Source: Mesorhizobium carmichaelinearum
GTDB lineage: Bacteria; Pseudomonadota; Alphaproteobacteria; Rhizobiales; Rhizobiaceae
Assembly (NCBI RefSeq): GCF_900199455.1
Contig: NZ_FZQR01000003.1
Coordinates: forward strand, 310,001-374,000
Length of the DNA stretch: 64,000 nt
Reading direction: 5' to 3'
In this document: piece after piece, positions 55,287 to 63,584 of the stretch
Position numbering within the stretch: position 1 is the stretch's first letter
Layout of the letters: each line of letters opens with the position of its first letter
Position numbers and translations under genes: made by a program
Notes under the pieces: model-generated
Seen by the model: only the letters and a program-made list of their open reading frames with translations
Database searches by the model: none
Told to the model about the DNA's origin: nothing

Positions 55287-55630
55287 CGTGCATGTTCCTT
55301 ATCTTCGTTTTATTTGCGCATTGCGCTGTACGCCTGCAATCGGCAGGTGGAAACCAAATGGAACCACTCCGCCACGATAGATAATCGCGACCGAGCTGTG
55401 TGTTCCCTGGAGAATATGGACCCGATCGCCATAAAGGTTCGAGACGGCGCGGGGCGGAAAGAAATAGGAATTTTATAAAGGTTTTTGCCAGCCCATCGCC
55501 GACGGGCGGATGGCGTCTCGATGAGGATTCGCCGGGGTGAACCGCTTCACCGCGCTGTGCGGCGTGAATGGAACAAATCATCCCGCGGGAGATTGTCGAC
55601 CTGAGGGTTCACGCATCAAAGGATATGACG
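55287..55630. promoter_or_regulatory. kdp upstream region with repeated AACCTTTAT
   Basis: A 344-base divergent gap between the kdp operon (minus) and the DUF892 gene (+). The minus strand carries AACCTTTAT twice (complements at 55431-55439 and 55475-55483), 44 bp apart, i.e. four helical turns. The second copy is in an AT-rich patch (TTTATAAAATTCC). E. coli KdpE boxes are also TTTATA-like, so these are candidate KdpE sites. No other gene is seen. Confidence 0.45.
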
Positions 55631-56128
55631 ATGGCAAAACAGAAAATGCTCGACGACCTGTTTCACGACACGCTGAAGGACATCTATTTCGCCGAAAAGA
55701 AGATATTGGCGACGCTGCCGAAAATGGCCAAGGCCGCGCAAAGCGCCGAACTGAAGGCCGCCTTCGAAAAGCACCGCACCGAAACCGAGGGCCATGTCGC
55801 CAGACTGGAGAAGGTCTTCGGCGTGATCGGCAAGAAGCCGGTCGGCAAGACCTGCGCCGCCATCATGGGCATCACCGAGGAAGGTGCCGAGATCATGGAA
55901 GAGTACAAGGGATCTCCCGCGCTCGATGCCGGCCTGCTGGCCGCCGCGCAAGCGGTCGAACACTACGAGATCTCGCGCTATGGCACGCTGAGGACATGGG
56001 CCGGTGAACTCGGCCTGAATGACGCCGTGACACTTCTCGAAGCGACGCTCAAGGAAGAGAAGGCTACGGACCAGGCGCTGACCAAGATCGCGGAGTCGGC
56101 GGTCAACGTCGCCGCCGAAGCGGCGTAA
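55631..56128 (+). CDS. Ferritin-like DUF892 (YciE/YciF-type) protein
   Basis: A 165-residue all-helical protein. LDDLFHDTLKDIYFAEKKIL and the Glu/His pattern HRTETEGHVARLEKVF and AQAVEHYEISRYG form the di-iron-type ferritin-like four-helix bundle. The ATG at 55631 has AAAGGA seven bases upstream (ATG at 55625 is the alternative). These proteins are linked to stationary-phase and osmotic stress. Confidence 0.86.
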   Translation: MAKQKMLDDLFHDTLKDIYFAEKKILATLPKMAKAAQSAELKAAFEKHRTETEGHVARLEKVFGVIGKKPVGKTCAAIMGITEEGAEIMEEYKGSPALDAGLLAAAQAVEHYEISRYGTLRTWAGELGLNDAVTLLEATLKEEKATDQALTKIAESAVNVAAEAA

Positions 56129-56163
56129 ATCTACAAGATCGGGGGCCGCGCTGACCGGCCCAA

Positions 56164-56392
56164 GGTGTATTGAGATTCAGGTCAGGCCGAGCCGGAGTCG
56201 AAGACGGGCGCGAAGCGACCAAACAAGGTGGTTTTCGAGAACCGGAGCGGAGCGTACTTAAGTACGTGAGCACCGGCCTACGCCGGCCGTAGCCTTAACT
56301 GCCACGTCACTCATGGCAGCTTCGGCCGGCGAAGGCCGGAAGCGCAGAAAGCCACCGTTTGCAGGCCGGCCTCACCTGAATATCGATACACC
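56164..56392. repeat. 229-bp element with 26-bp terminal inverted repeats
   Basis: The left end (56164-56189, GGTGTATTGAGATTCAGGTC...) and right end (56367-56392, reverse complement GGTGTATCGATATTCAGGTG...) match at nearly all of 26 positions. Inside is the perfect 14-bp palindrome CGTACTTAAGTACG (56253-56266) and other self-complementary segments. It has no ORF and abuts the stop of the Crp-like gene. It may be a MITE or a REP-type mosaic element. Confidence 0.75.
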
Positions 56393-56393
56393 T

Positions 56394-57113
56394 TTAGCGT
56401 GGCTCCCGCATCATGCTCAGATAGGTCGGGTCGAACTCGGCGATGTCCTGCAGCCGGTGCCAGTCTAAAATGGTCACCGCGTGGTTTGCCCAGCTGACGA
56501 CGCCGACCTTGCGCAAGGCGCCGATGACGCGGTTCATGTGCACCACCGACAGGCCGAGCACGTCGGCCATCTCCGCTTGCGAGAGCGGCAGGTGAAAACT
56601 CATGCCGTTGGTCCGCTGCACCACCTGCAACCGCACGAAAAGCTCGCAGACCAGATGCGCCAGATGCGAGGTCTTGGAGCGTCGCCCCATGGCGACGATC
56701 CATTCGCGGTGGATGGCGCCGTCGACCAGCGTGTCCAGCCACAGCAGCCGGGTCAGATGCGGCGCCTGCTCGGTGATGGTGCGAAGCCGGCTGTGATCGG
56801 CGAACATGACATGACAGGGCGACAAAGCGACGATGCCGTGATCCATGGTCTTCAGCAGGAAGGCATGGAGATCGACGAAGTCGCCGGGCACCTGCAATGA
56901 GGTGAACTGCCGGCCGCCATCCTCCAGCACCTTGTAGCGCGCCGCCAGCCCGTCGAGGATCAGCGTCGAATAGGTCGGCCGCGACCCCGATGCGACGATG
57001 TCCTGGCCGGTGGCGAAATGCCGCTCGAAAGTCATGGCGCCGGCCAGCAGCGCCTTCTCGGCGTCTGACAGCGCGTCATGCTGGCCCAGGTTGAGATAGA
57101 GGGATTCAAGCAC
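56394..57113 (-). CDS. Crp/Fnr family transcriptional regulator
   Basis: A 239-residue regulator from a GTG at 57113 with GGAGG five bases upstream. The N-terminal cyclic-nucleotide-like beta-barrel (with RHFATGQDIVASGSRPTYS) is followed by the helical hinge and a C-terminal HTH, SQAEMADVLGLSVVHMNRVI. The cysteines of an Fnr iron-sulfur cluster are absent, so it is not a classical Fnr. Function unknown. Upstream is an EcfG-type promoter candidate. Confidence 0.85.
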   Translation of the reverse strand: MLESLYLNLGQHDALSDAEKALLAGAMTFERHFATGQDIVASGSRPTYSTLILDGLAARYKVLEDGGRQFTSLQVPGDFVDLHAFLLKTMDHGIVALSPCHVMFADHSRLRTITEQAPHLTRLLWLDTLVDGAIHREWIVAMGRRSKTSHLAHLVCELFVRLQVVQRTNGMSFHLPLSQAEMADVLGLSVVHMNRVIGALRKVGVVSWANHAVTILDWHRLQDIAEFDPTYLSMMREPR

Positions 57114-57216
57114 CGCAACCTCCAGCGAAAGGGCCTGAGAAGCCGATCGCCATGTGTTCTGTCGGAAGCAAAAGGCGGCTTGGGATGGACTAGGCCTTTG
57201 GAAGGTTACGGGCATT

Positions 57217-57241
57217 AACATTTGTTAGGCCTGCTTGTTCC
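57217..57241 (-). promoter_or_regulatory. Candidate EcfG-type promoter of the Crp-like gene
   Basis: On the minus strand GGAAC (57241-57237) is followed after 17 bases by GTT (57219-57217), equivalent to GGAAC-N16-TGTT, close to the general stress sigma factor EcfG consensus GGAAC-N16/17-CGTT. It would start about 90 bases before the GTG. Confidence 0.45.
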
Positions 57242-57335
57242 ACGGCAAATGCCGCCCGCTGATGGAACAACTGCCTAGCCCGCGAATTGTCGATTGACTA
57301 TCTCGCCATTTCATCAGCCTGAGGTTAAGCCCATC

Positions 57336-57572
57336 ATGCCTCGATATTATCTCGACCTCTACAATGGCGACGGTCTGACGGTGGATGATGACGGCCAGGT
57401 CTTCGAAACGCGCGATCGCCTACGGCGGGAGGCTATCCGCATCCTGCCCGACATCGTCCGTGATGAGATCATCGAAAACGACCACACCGCTATCACCGTC
57501 AAGGTACGCGACGAAGACGGACGCCAGATCTTCGAGGCCTCGCTCGTCGTCTCGTCAGGCTGGTGCGACTGA
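57336..57572 (+). CDS. Small DUF6894-like protein
   Basis: A 78-residue protein, MPRYYLDLYNGDGLTVDDDG, with MPRYYLDLYNG and the central DEIIENDHTAITVKVRDEDG typical of a small rhizobial family (DUF6894-type). No membrane segment is seen. GAGG lies upstream of the ATG at 57336. Function unknown, often found near stress genes. Confidence 0.7.
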   Translation: MPRYYLDLYNGDGLTVDDDGQVFETRDRLRREAIRILPDIVRDEIIENDHTAITVKVRDEDGRQIFEASLVVSSGWCD

Positions 57573-57691
57573 CGGCGCTCTTCACCCAATGGAGCCCCGA
57601 TGACAAAAAGTGTTTGACCATCATTTGTAATCGCCGCCCCCGCCGCGACGCTGCAGCATGCGGGGCCGGAAGAGGATGGAGGTAGCAGCAC

Positions 57692-57889
57692 ATGAACCGT
57701 GCAAAAGTCGACACCCAGCGTGACGAGCGCGCCAAACGTGAATCGCAGATCGTGATCGATGCCGAGCGGGCGGCCCGCGAGGAAAAGACGGCCAGATTGA
57801 GAGAGCAGCGCCTTGCCGCGCAATCAGCGCAAGCGCCTGATCCGACGAGGCCCAAGCCGGCACGCCGGCGCACACCGTCGAAAGGGTGA
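57692..57889 (+). CDS. Small basic/charged protein of unknown function
   Basis: A 65-residue Arg/Lys/Glu-rich protein, MNRAKVDTQRDERAKRESQI, with a likely helical centre and a basic RPKPARRRTPSKG tail. A GGAGG site precedes the ATG. Its pattern resembles short conserved alphaproteobacterial proteins, but I cannot assign a family. A bidirectional terminator follows. Confidence 0.6.
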   Translation: MNRAKVDTQRDERAKRESQIVIDAERAAREEKTARLREQRLAAQSAQAPDPTRPKPARRRTPSKG

Positions 57890-57946
57890 TTGCCCCTGGG
57901 CAAACATTCATCGGGTGATGGTTGCGATCTTCCTGCAGCAAAAGCG

Positions 57947-57979
57947 AAAGCCCGGCTCGGGAGGTCCTGGCCGGGCTTT
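57947..57979. terminator. Bidirectional terminator
   Basis: AAAGCCCGGC (57947-57956) pairs with GCCGGGCTTT (57970-57979), a perfect 10-bp stem with a 13-base loop. The stem begins with AAA and ends with TTT, so it serves both the + strand small gene and the convergent DUF982 gene. Confidence 0.85.
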
Positions 57980-58028
57980 CAGTGACGGTCGATGCGGAAT
58001 TGGCCACCACGAGCGGATGGCCTCAAAC

Positions 58029-58331
58029 TCAGGCGGCGTAGCCGCCACAGCCGCGCGCGACGGCGCGCGCCACGATGACCGGCTCGATCTCGGGCCAGAG
58101 AATGCCGGCGGCCTTCGCGAATGCGACGAGCGCATGGCGCGCCTCATCCCTGGTGATGCAACCTTCCAGCGCAAGCCCACACGCCTCGACGGCATGGCGA
58201 TGGAGCGGACCACGGCGCGAAGTCGTCCAGTCGGTCAGGAAATCGTGCATTTCGGCCAGCGAGGCAATCTCGCGCTTGAAGCCAAGGCCGACGGTGAGCG
58301 CCACCGGCGAATGAAACAGCTTGTCGTACAT
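58029..58331 (-). CDS. DUF982 domain-containing protein
   Basis: A 100-residue protein from the ATG at 58331 with AGGAG eight bases upstream. The pattern FLTDWTTSRRGPLHRHAVEA, with the following CITRDEARHALVAFAKAAGI, is typical of DUF982, a family common in Rhizobiales. Function unknown. It has a consensus EcfG promoter upstream. Confidence 0.82.
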   Translation of the reverse strand: MYDKLFHSPVALTVGLGFKREIASLAEMHDFLTDWTTSRRGPLHRHAVEACGLALEGCITRDEARHALVAFAKAAGILWPEIEPVIVARAVARGCGGYAA

Positions 58332-58399
58332 GAAACGGCTCCTGATTATCGCAGCGCCAGGAGAGATATCCGGGCTGGTCCACGGACGGGACGCCGTGA

Positions 58400-58424
58400 A
58401 ACGCGCGGCAGCGCGAGAGGTTCC
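58400..58424 (-). promoter_or_regulatory. Consensus EcfG-type promoter of the DUF982 gene
   Basis: On the minus strand GGAAC (58424-58420), then exactly 16 bases, then CGTT (58403-58400). This is the consensus for the alphaproteobacterial general stress sigma factor EcfG. It is 69 bases upstream of the DUF982 start. Confidence 0.65.
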
Positions 58425-58916
58425 AGATGGACGCTTTTGTTCCTGCGCGCCGATCGCCGACGGCACTCCATCAGATGCCCGGTCCACCAGCCATGGCTGC
58501 TGCTGACGCGGATCAGCAGCATTCCTATGCCGTAGACCATCGCCGCCCAGTAGAGCGGCGTGCCGATGGTCCAGTGCTCGTCATCGGGAGCAGCACCCAC
58601 GAGCGCCTTGCGGCAAGCAGGAAGGCCTTTCCCCCGCATGGCTCATCAATGCATGGCGCGGGCTACAGGCGGGGACGCTTCGTTTTTGTAGGAGAGCGGT
58701 CGGCAAGGAAACGCGCGTTCACGCGGCGCGCGCAGGCCGGTCCGGGGCCGCGCATATAGTGAAGCTCTGGTCGGTAGCGCGGTGCGATGAATTCGCGAAA
58801 GGCTGATGCCAACCGATTGATTACCGCCAGACGTCCTGTGACCCAATCTCTGCAAGATGCCGCTGCGTGAGGCTGTTCAATTCCGATCCATAGTCTCGTC
58901 GCCATCGAGGTGGTTC

Positions 58917-59129
58917 CTATGATCTTGTGATGGCCGGCGGACATGATCGCACGGTCCGCGACACTGACGCCGCCGCCGATAAGGTCTCGGCTGGTGGAGC
59001 GCTTGAGCAAAAGACCGAATTGTTTTGAGCCGCGGTCAAAAACCTCCACGAGGGCGGCAAGGGGGCGAACCCTAGGGCGATGGCCAAGAACACTGCCAGA
59101 AGCCCGAACAGAAGCTTACGCGACATCAT
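58917..59129 (-). CDS. Possible small membrane-anchored protein
   Basis: A 70-residue frame, MMSRKLLFGLLAVFLAIALG then FAPLPPSW, with a signal-like N-terminal helix and a GAGG site eight bases upstream. The remaining 40 residues look irregular (Ser/Ala-rich) and no domain is recognised. It may be a truncated or decayed secreted protein. Confidence 0.35.
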   Translation of the reverse strand: MMSRKLLFGLLAVFLAIALGFAPLPPSWRFLTAAQNNSVFCSSAPPAETLSAAASVSRTVRSCPPAITRS

Positions 59130-59371
59130 TGTCCCAACCTCACACGCCGGTGTCGATATGAAACAGCGTCTTAGCGCCCGGCATTGCCTGAAGCTGTAGA
59201 AGCAAGAACGGTGCCACGCTTGCCTCGCATGCTTCATGGAGAGATAGACGTGTCGGCTCTCTTTGAAGAAAACAGGTCAGGCCTTGGCTCGATAAACGTC
59301 GCAACGGTTTCGAGTTCTGGAGGCGGTGCCGAAACTGTTCCGAAAACTTCCGAAACGTCTAGTATGCCCAC

Positions 59372-60874
59372 ATGCAGGGCACCCGCATCGCTTTTGGTCC
59401 GTTCCTACTCGATCCCGACACCGGGACGCTCCTTAAAGAGCAAATCCCGATCGCTGTCGGGCATCGTGGGCTGACGCTGCTTGCCGCGCTTACGGCCCGG
59501 CCCGGTGAAATCCTGACCAAGGCCGAGCTGATGGACGCTGCCTGGCCGGGCACCGCCGTTGAGGAAGGCAACCTTACCGTCCAAATCGCGACACTAAGAA
59601 AGGCACTCGGTCCGGCTGAAAAAGGCGGCGAGTGGATCGCCACGGTGCCCCGCGTCGGCTACCGCTTCACCGGGGCTGTCGAGCCGGTGGCGAGCGCATC
59701 CCACAGACCGATACCACCCGCCGGCAAGCCGTCGATTGCGGTGCTGCCTTTTGCCAACTTGAGTGGCGATCAGGACCAGCAGTATCTCAGCGACGGCATA
59801 ACCGAGGACATAATTACGGAGCTGGCCAGGTTCCGCTCCCTCCTCGTCATCGCGCGCAATTCATCTTTTCAGTTTCGCCATCCGGCATTGGACATTGCCG
59901 AAGTCCATCGCAAACTCGGCGTTCGCTACCTCGTCGAAGGCAGCATACGAAAGCTTGGTGATCGCATTCGCATCACCACACAGTTGATTGACGCCGCCAC
60001 CGGCACCCACCTGTGGGCTCAACGGTACGATCGGGCCCTCGACGACATCTTCGCATTGCAAGACGAGGTTGCGGCTCTTATCGCCTCGATGGTCGAAGGC
60101 CAGGCGGAGGCCGATTCGGCGAGCCGGACCAGACGCAAGCCTCCGGCCGATTGGGATGCATACGACTACTACCTGCAGGGGCGCGCACACTTCTACCGTT
60201 ATGAACTGGACAAGTCCGAGCCGCTATTCGTCCAGAGCGTCGAGCTCGATTCGACGTTCGCTCAAGGCCACGCCTTCCTCGCGCAAGCCCTCGTCGGCAG
60301 ATTTTGGTACGACAACGATCCGCGGACGCTACAGAAGGCCTGGGACTCGGCACGAACGGCACTCGCTCTCGACAGGAGCGATGGTGTCTGTCATCAGAGC
60401 ATGGGGTTAGTGCTTACGCACATGCGCCAGCACAGCGATGCGGGAGCGCATTTCGAGCGAGCGCGCTCGTTGAACCCGCTAGACGTGAACATAGCGGGTG
60501 ACTACGCAAACTGGCTCAACTACGGCGGACAGGCCGAGACGGCGCTGAACGTGCTCGAAACCGCGCTCCTGCGCGACCCGTTACCTCCGATATGGTTCTG
60601 GGAGGTTAAGGGCAGCTCCCTCTTCCTGCTTGGAAGGTACTCGGAAGCCGTCCGTTCGTATCAGATGGCCGGCGACCATTTCTTCATTCATGCCTTCCTC
60701 GCTGCGACGTACGCGCATTTGGGCGAGACGCAGAAGGCGCGTGCTGAAGTCGAGGAAGCACTGACGAGGAAACACGACCTGACCGTTCGGCTGATTTCAG
60801 GTCTACCGTTCGCCGACCAAGTCGCCCTCGAGCTGTTCACGTCAGGCTTCAGAAAGGCCGGTTTTCCCGCGTGA
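59372..60874 (+). CDS. CadC-like winged-helix regulator with FlgO-like domain and TPR repeats
   Basis: A 500-residue protein. Residues about 1-105 form an OmpR/PhoB-type winged helix (TKAELMDAAWPGTAVEEGNL, VPRVGYRFTG) without a receiver domain. Residues 115-245 resemble the FlgO/adenylate-cyclase-associated domain (PSIAVLPFANLSGDQDQQYL, GITEDIITELARF). TPR-like repeats fill the rest. There is no membrane helix, unlike CadC. Such orphan regulators are frequent in Mesorhizobium. The signal is unknown. Confidence 0.85.
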   Translation: MQGTRIAFGPFLLDPDTGTLLKEQIPIAVGHRGLTLLAALTARPGEILTKAELMDAAWPGTAVEEGNLTVQIATLRKALGPAEKGGEWIATVPRVGYRFTGAVEPVASASHRPIPPAGKPSIAVLPFANLSGDQDQQYLSDGITEDIITELARFRSLLVIARNSSFQFRHPALDIAEVHRKLGVRYLVEGSIRKLGDRIRITTQLIDAATGTHLWAQRYDRALDDIFALQDEVAALIASMVEGQAEADSASRTRRKPPADWDAYDYYLQGRAHFYRYELDKSEPLFVQSVELDSTFAQGHAFLAQALVGRFWYDNDPRTLQKAWDSARTALALDRSDGVCHQSMGLVLTHMRQHSDAGAHFERARSLNPLDVNIAGDYANWLNYGGQAETALNVLETALLRDPLPPIWFWEVKGSSLFLLGRYSEAVRSYQMAGDHFFIHAFLAATYAHLGETQKARAEVEEALTRKHDLTVRLISGLPFADQVALELFTSGFRKAGFPA

Positions 60875-61055
60875 GACTGTCCGCGACAATATGGAAGCCG
60901 AAGAAGCGCTAAGGAACACCCTCCAAGGGGGCTTGCGGAATCGGCTTCGCCCGAAGCCTAGGACTTTCTGGTGCATTTTCCTTGGGAAACGCATTGGGAG
61001 GGAGGCAAGCGACGTCGACAACTATCTTACAAAATCAATACGTTAGGCGAAAAAC

Positions 61056-61145
61056 TGGCGGAGAGAGCGGGATTCGAACCCGCGTTACGGTCTCCCGTAA
61101 ACACACTTTCCAGGCGTGCGCCTTCAACCACTCGGCCACCTCTCC
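61056..61145 (-). tRNA. tRNA-Ser (anticodon GGA)
   Basis: On the minus strand the 90-base sequence starts GGAGAGGTGGCCGAGTGG, has the anticodon loop CCTGGAAAG (GGA), a long variable arm typical of class II tRNA-Ser, TTCGAATCC in the T arm and an encoded CCA end (61058-61056). The acceptor stem pairs with one G-T wobble. No integrase or att-like duplication is seen beside it. Confidence 0.95.
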
Positions 61146-61511
61146 GTCCTTGCCTTCGCGCCGGCCGGTTTCGCCGCGCGGGTTGGGGAGATGCATCTCC
61201 TTGGGGCTGCGGCGCGGAATGTCCGCGCCATGAATGCCGCCCAACCAGCGGACATCTTCCCCGGCACCTGAGCCGTCAAAGCAACAGGCGCGGGGCTCAT
61301 CTAGTCGATCCCGCGCCGAATGCCAAGCCATAAGCGCAGTCTATTCGCTTTGCCGGCCACACAGCGTTTCGCGAGGCCGCCGCCGCGCCTGTTTCCGGGG
61401 AGTCGGCCCCGAATGATGTGCACAGGCAAGGCAGCAAGGCCGGCCGCGCTTGACTTCCCTGCTGGTCGCGCGTCGAGTGAGACAGAGGCTTTGCGGGGGC
61501 ATCGTCCGGAT
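61146..61511. other. Intergenic region with no identified feature
   Basis: 366 bases between tRNA-Ser and a membrane protein gene. The frame of that gene continues open upstream to 61320 but without hydrophobic or family features. I see no repeat or clear promoter. Confidence 0.4.
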
Positions 61512-62231
61512 ATGACATCGAGCAGCGAACAACCGGGCACTGGGCAGACGCCAGCCGGCCGCCCGGGCGGCGACCTTTTTTACGTCCCAGTCGGCTGGCT
61601 CATCTTCGTCATGGCGTGGTCGGTCTATGGCCTGGCGTCGGCCTGGTGGCTGGTCGGGAATTCCGGCCTGCCGGACAAGATCTTCAATTTCCTGCTCGGC
61701 GGCCTCGTCGCCAATGTCATCATCATCCTGTGGGGGCTTTACCTGCTCGGCCTCGCCTTTGGCCGCTCGGGGCGCTTCCCTCGCCATTTCACTGTCTGGC
61801 AGATCGCCCTCATCGTCTGGGTGCTGGCAAGGCAGGCCTATGTGCTTGTCGTGCCGGATTTCGTCTTCTCCGCCAGGAGCCTCGGCATCTCCGCCATCGA
61901 AATCGGCATCGGCCTGCTTTGCATCTACCTGCTGCGCGGCGGCTCCGGCGCCGAGACCGTCTACGCCAAGCCGCAAACCGAAGCGCCGCCGGTCGGCGCT
62001 TCGATCGCCGCCGCCTTGCTTGGCATCGTCCTCGGCGCCGTCGTCGGTGCCGTGGGCGGCTTCCTTGCCGGCTCGGTGATCGCCGATGTCGCCGAGGTAA
62101 GCTGCTTCGAAGGTGGCTGCGGCTATTTCGCCGCCTTCTTCGGCCTGGGCGGGCTGGTGGTCGGCGCCATTGCCGGCGGCATTCTTGCCGTCTGGCTCGT
62201 TCACCGGCGCAGGCGCAAGCCAGTGACATAG
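61512..62231 (+). CDS. Uncharacterised integral membrane protein
   Basis: A 239-residue protein with about six predicted helices; the last two have a glycine-zipper character (GIVLGAVVGAVGGFLAGSVI, GLGGLVVGAIAGGILAVWL). The start at 61512 is chosen because upstream residues lack features; ribosome site weak. No family recognised. It is followed by another small membrane protein gene. Confidence 0.6.
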   Translation: MTSSSEQPGTGQTPAGRPGGDLFYVPVGWLIFVMAWSVYGLASAWWLVGNSGLPDKIFNFLLGGLVANVIIILWGLYLLGLAFGRSGRFPRHFTVWQIALIVWVLARQAYVLVVPDFVFSARSLGISAIEIGIGLLCIYLLRGGSGAETVYAKPQTEAPPVGASIAAALLGIVLGAVVGAVGGFLAGSVIADVAEVSCFEGGCGYFAAFFGLGGLVVGAIAGGILAVWLVHRRRRKPVT

Positions 62232-62347
62232 GGAGAGGAAGCCCTTCAAATTCGCGTATCGCGGTTGCGGGCAAGTCATGCGCACTCTATTTCTCGCAGG
62301 GGATACGTGCCGGAGATCCCGTCCAGGATCGGCCGGGGGAGAGCTTG

Positions 62348-62671
62348 ATGTTTCGCTTCATTTTTCGTCTTGCGGCCATGGTCGCGCTGTCGGTTTCCGT
62401 CATCATGGCGGTGCTCGACACGACGCGCACGGTGGCGGCTTCGGCGCTTGTGCTGACCCCGCTCAATGCCAGCTGGCTGGCCGTCTCGCCGGACACGCGG
62501 GCCGCCTTCGAAACCTTCGTCCGCGCCAAGGCCAGTCCGCTGCTGTGGGACGGCGCCATCGCCTGGGTGCTCAACCAGCCGGGCTTTGCCGTGTTCGCGG
62601 TGCTGGCCTTCCTGCTCTACGCCATCGGCTACCGCTGGCAGCGGCGCACGGGCCAATTCGCCGCCAACTGA
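62348..62671 (+). CDS. Small membrane protein
   Basis: A 107-residue protein, with an N-terminal helix (LAAMVALSVSVIMAVLDT), a polar middle and a C-terminal helix (GFAVFAVLAFLLYAIGYRWQ). The ATG at 62348 follows GGGGGAG. It precedes msrA by 38 bases in the same direction. The pattern is seen in other Rhizobiales upstream of msrA as far as I recall, but I cannot name a family. Confidence 0.7.
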   Translation: MFRFIFRLAAMVALSVSVIMAVLDTTRTVAASALVLTPLNASWLAVSPDTRAAFETFVRAKASPLLWDGAIAWVLNQPGFAVFAVLAFLLYAIGYRWQRRTGQFAAN

Positions 62672-62709
62672 TCAATTTTCTTGCATCCTGACGGGAAGGA
62701 AAGCCGCGC

Positions 62710-63372
62710 ATGTTCTTTCTCAGCGACATGCTGAACAAGAAGCTCAATATGCCGAAGCCGTCCGAGGCTTTGCCGGGTCGTGCCAAGGCGATCCAGACAA
62801 TTTCCAAGCACCATGTCTTGAAAAGGCCGCTCAAGGGGCCCTACCCCGAGGGGCTGGAGACGGCGATGTTCGGGCTCGGCTGCTTCTGGGGCGCCGAGCG
62901 CCTGTTCTGGCAGACCGAAGGCGTCTGGGTTACCGCCGTCGGCTATGCCGGCGGCATCACGCCCAATCCGACCTATCAGGAAACCTGCACCGGGCTGACC
63001 GGCCATGCCGAAGTAGTGCTGGTCGTCTTCGACCCCAAGATCGTCTCCTATGCCGACCTTCTGCGGCTGTTCTGGGAAAGCCATGACCCGACGCAAGGCA
63101 TGCGCCAGGGCAATGATGTCGGCACCACCTACCGCTCCGCGATCTACACATCCGGCGATGCGCAATTCCAGGCGGCAAACGCCTCGCGCGACGCCTATCA
63201 GGCCGCGCTGCGCGGTGCCGGCCACGGCAGGATCACCACCGAGATCGCACCGGCGCCCGCCTTCTACTTCGCCGAGGCCGATCACCAGCAATATCTGGCA
63301 AAGAACCCTTACGGTTATTGCAACCTCAAGGGCACGGGCATCGCCTGCGCCATGCCGGCCGCCACCGCCTGA
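62710..63372 (+). CDS. msrA: Peptide methionine (S)-S-oxide reductase
   Basis: A 220-residue Msr[10 protein letters not shown] has the catalytic Cys58, [26 protein letters not shown] and [10 protein letters not shown] are family motifs, and the C-terminal [14 protein letters not shown] provides resolving cysteines. It repairs oxidised methionine using thioredoxin. N-terminal extension of about 45 residues compared with the minimal domain. Likely cytosolic. Confidence 0.95.
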   Translation: MFFLSDMLNKKLNMPKPSEALPGRAKAIQTISKHHVLKRPLKGPYPEGLETAMFGLGCFWGAERLFWQTEGVWVTAVGYAGGITPNPTYQETCTGLTGHAEVVLVVFDPKIVSYADLLRLFWESHDPTQGMRQGNDVGTTYRSAIYTSGDAQFQAANASRDAYQAALRGAGHGRITTEIAPAPAFYFAEADHQQYLAKNPYGYCNLKGTGIACAMPAATA

Positions 63373-63414
63373 GGGCTTACGCGCAAGGATCGGACTGCGG
63401 CATGGTCCGCCCGT

Positions 63415-63469
63415 GGCACGCTTTTCCAAAAGGTCAAAATTCCGCGTGAATTTTGTTTCGGGCCGTGCC
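63415..63469 (+). terminator. Hairpin terminator after msrA
   Basis: GGCACG (63415-63420) pairs with CGTGCC (63464-63469), enclosing an inner perfect hairpin CAAAATTC/GAATTTTG (63435-63442 and 63448-63455) with a 5-base loop, followed by TTTCG. It probably terminates the msrA transcript before the BMP-binding protein gene. Confidence 0.6.
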
Positions 63470-63584
63470 AGATTGCCCAGGAGCGGGAGGGGAATACACT
63501 CCTGGCTGACGTCGCGTGGTTGCCGGTGAACCGGGCAGCCAGGCGGTGCGTAACGGAAAAAATAACCGACAGGGTGTGGATCAC

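Larger units (their letters stand above)
58332..59371. other. Gene-poor region with no convincing gene
   Basis: About 1 kb between the DUF982 gene and the winged-helix/TPR gene. It carries a consensus EcfG promoter (58400-58424) and several short overlapping open frames with no recognisable domain. The best is a small frame at 58917-59129 listed separately. Another, ending at 58663 on the minus strand, has a TRLWIGIEQPHAAASCRDWV segment that looks coding-like but is not recognised. Possibly decayed genes. Confidence 0.5.

Noticed and set aside
55569..55600. GGAAC upstream of the DUF892 gene as an EcfG promoter
   Set aside because: The bases 16-17 downstream do not match CGTT, unlike those upstream of the DUF982 and Crp-like genes.
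56394..57113. Crp-like protein as an oxygen-sensing Fnr/FixK
   Set aside because: The N-terminal cysteine cluster of Fnr is missing. No anaerobox or fix genes are nearby.
60875..61145. tRNA-Ser as integration site of a genomic or symbiosis island
   Set aside because: No integrase, no direct repeat of the tRNA 3' end and no shift of gene content on either side within the window.
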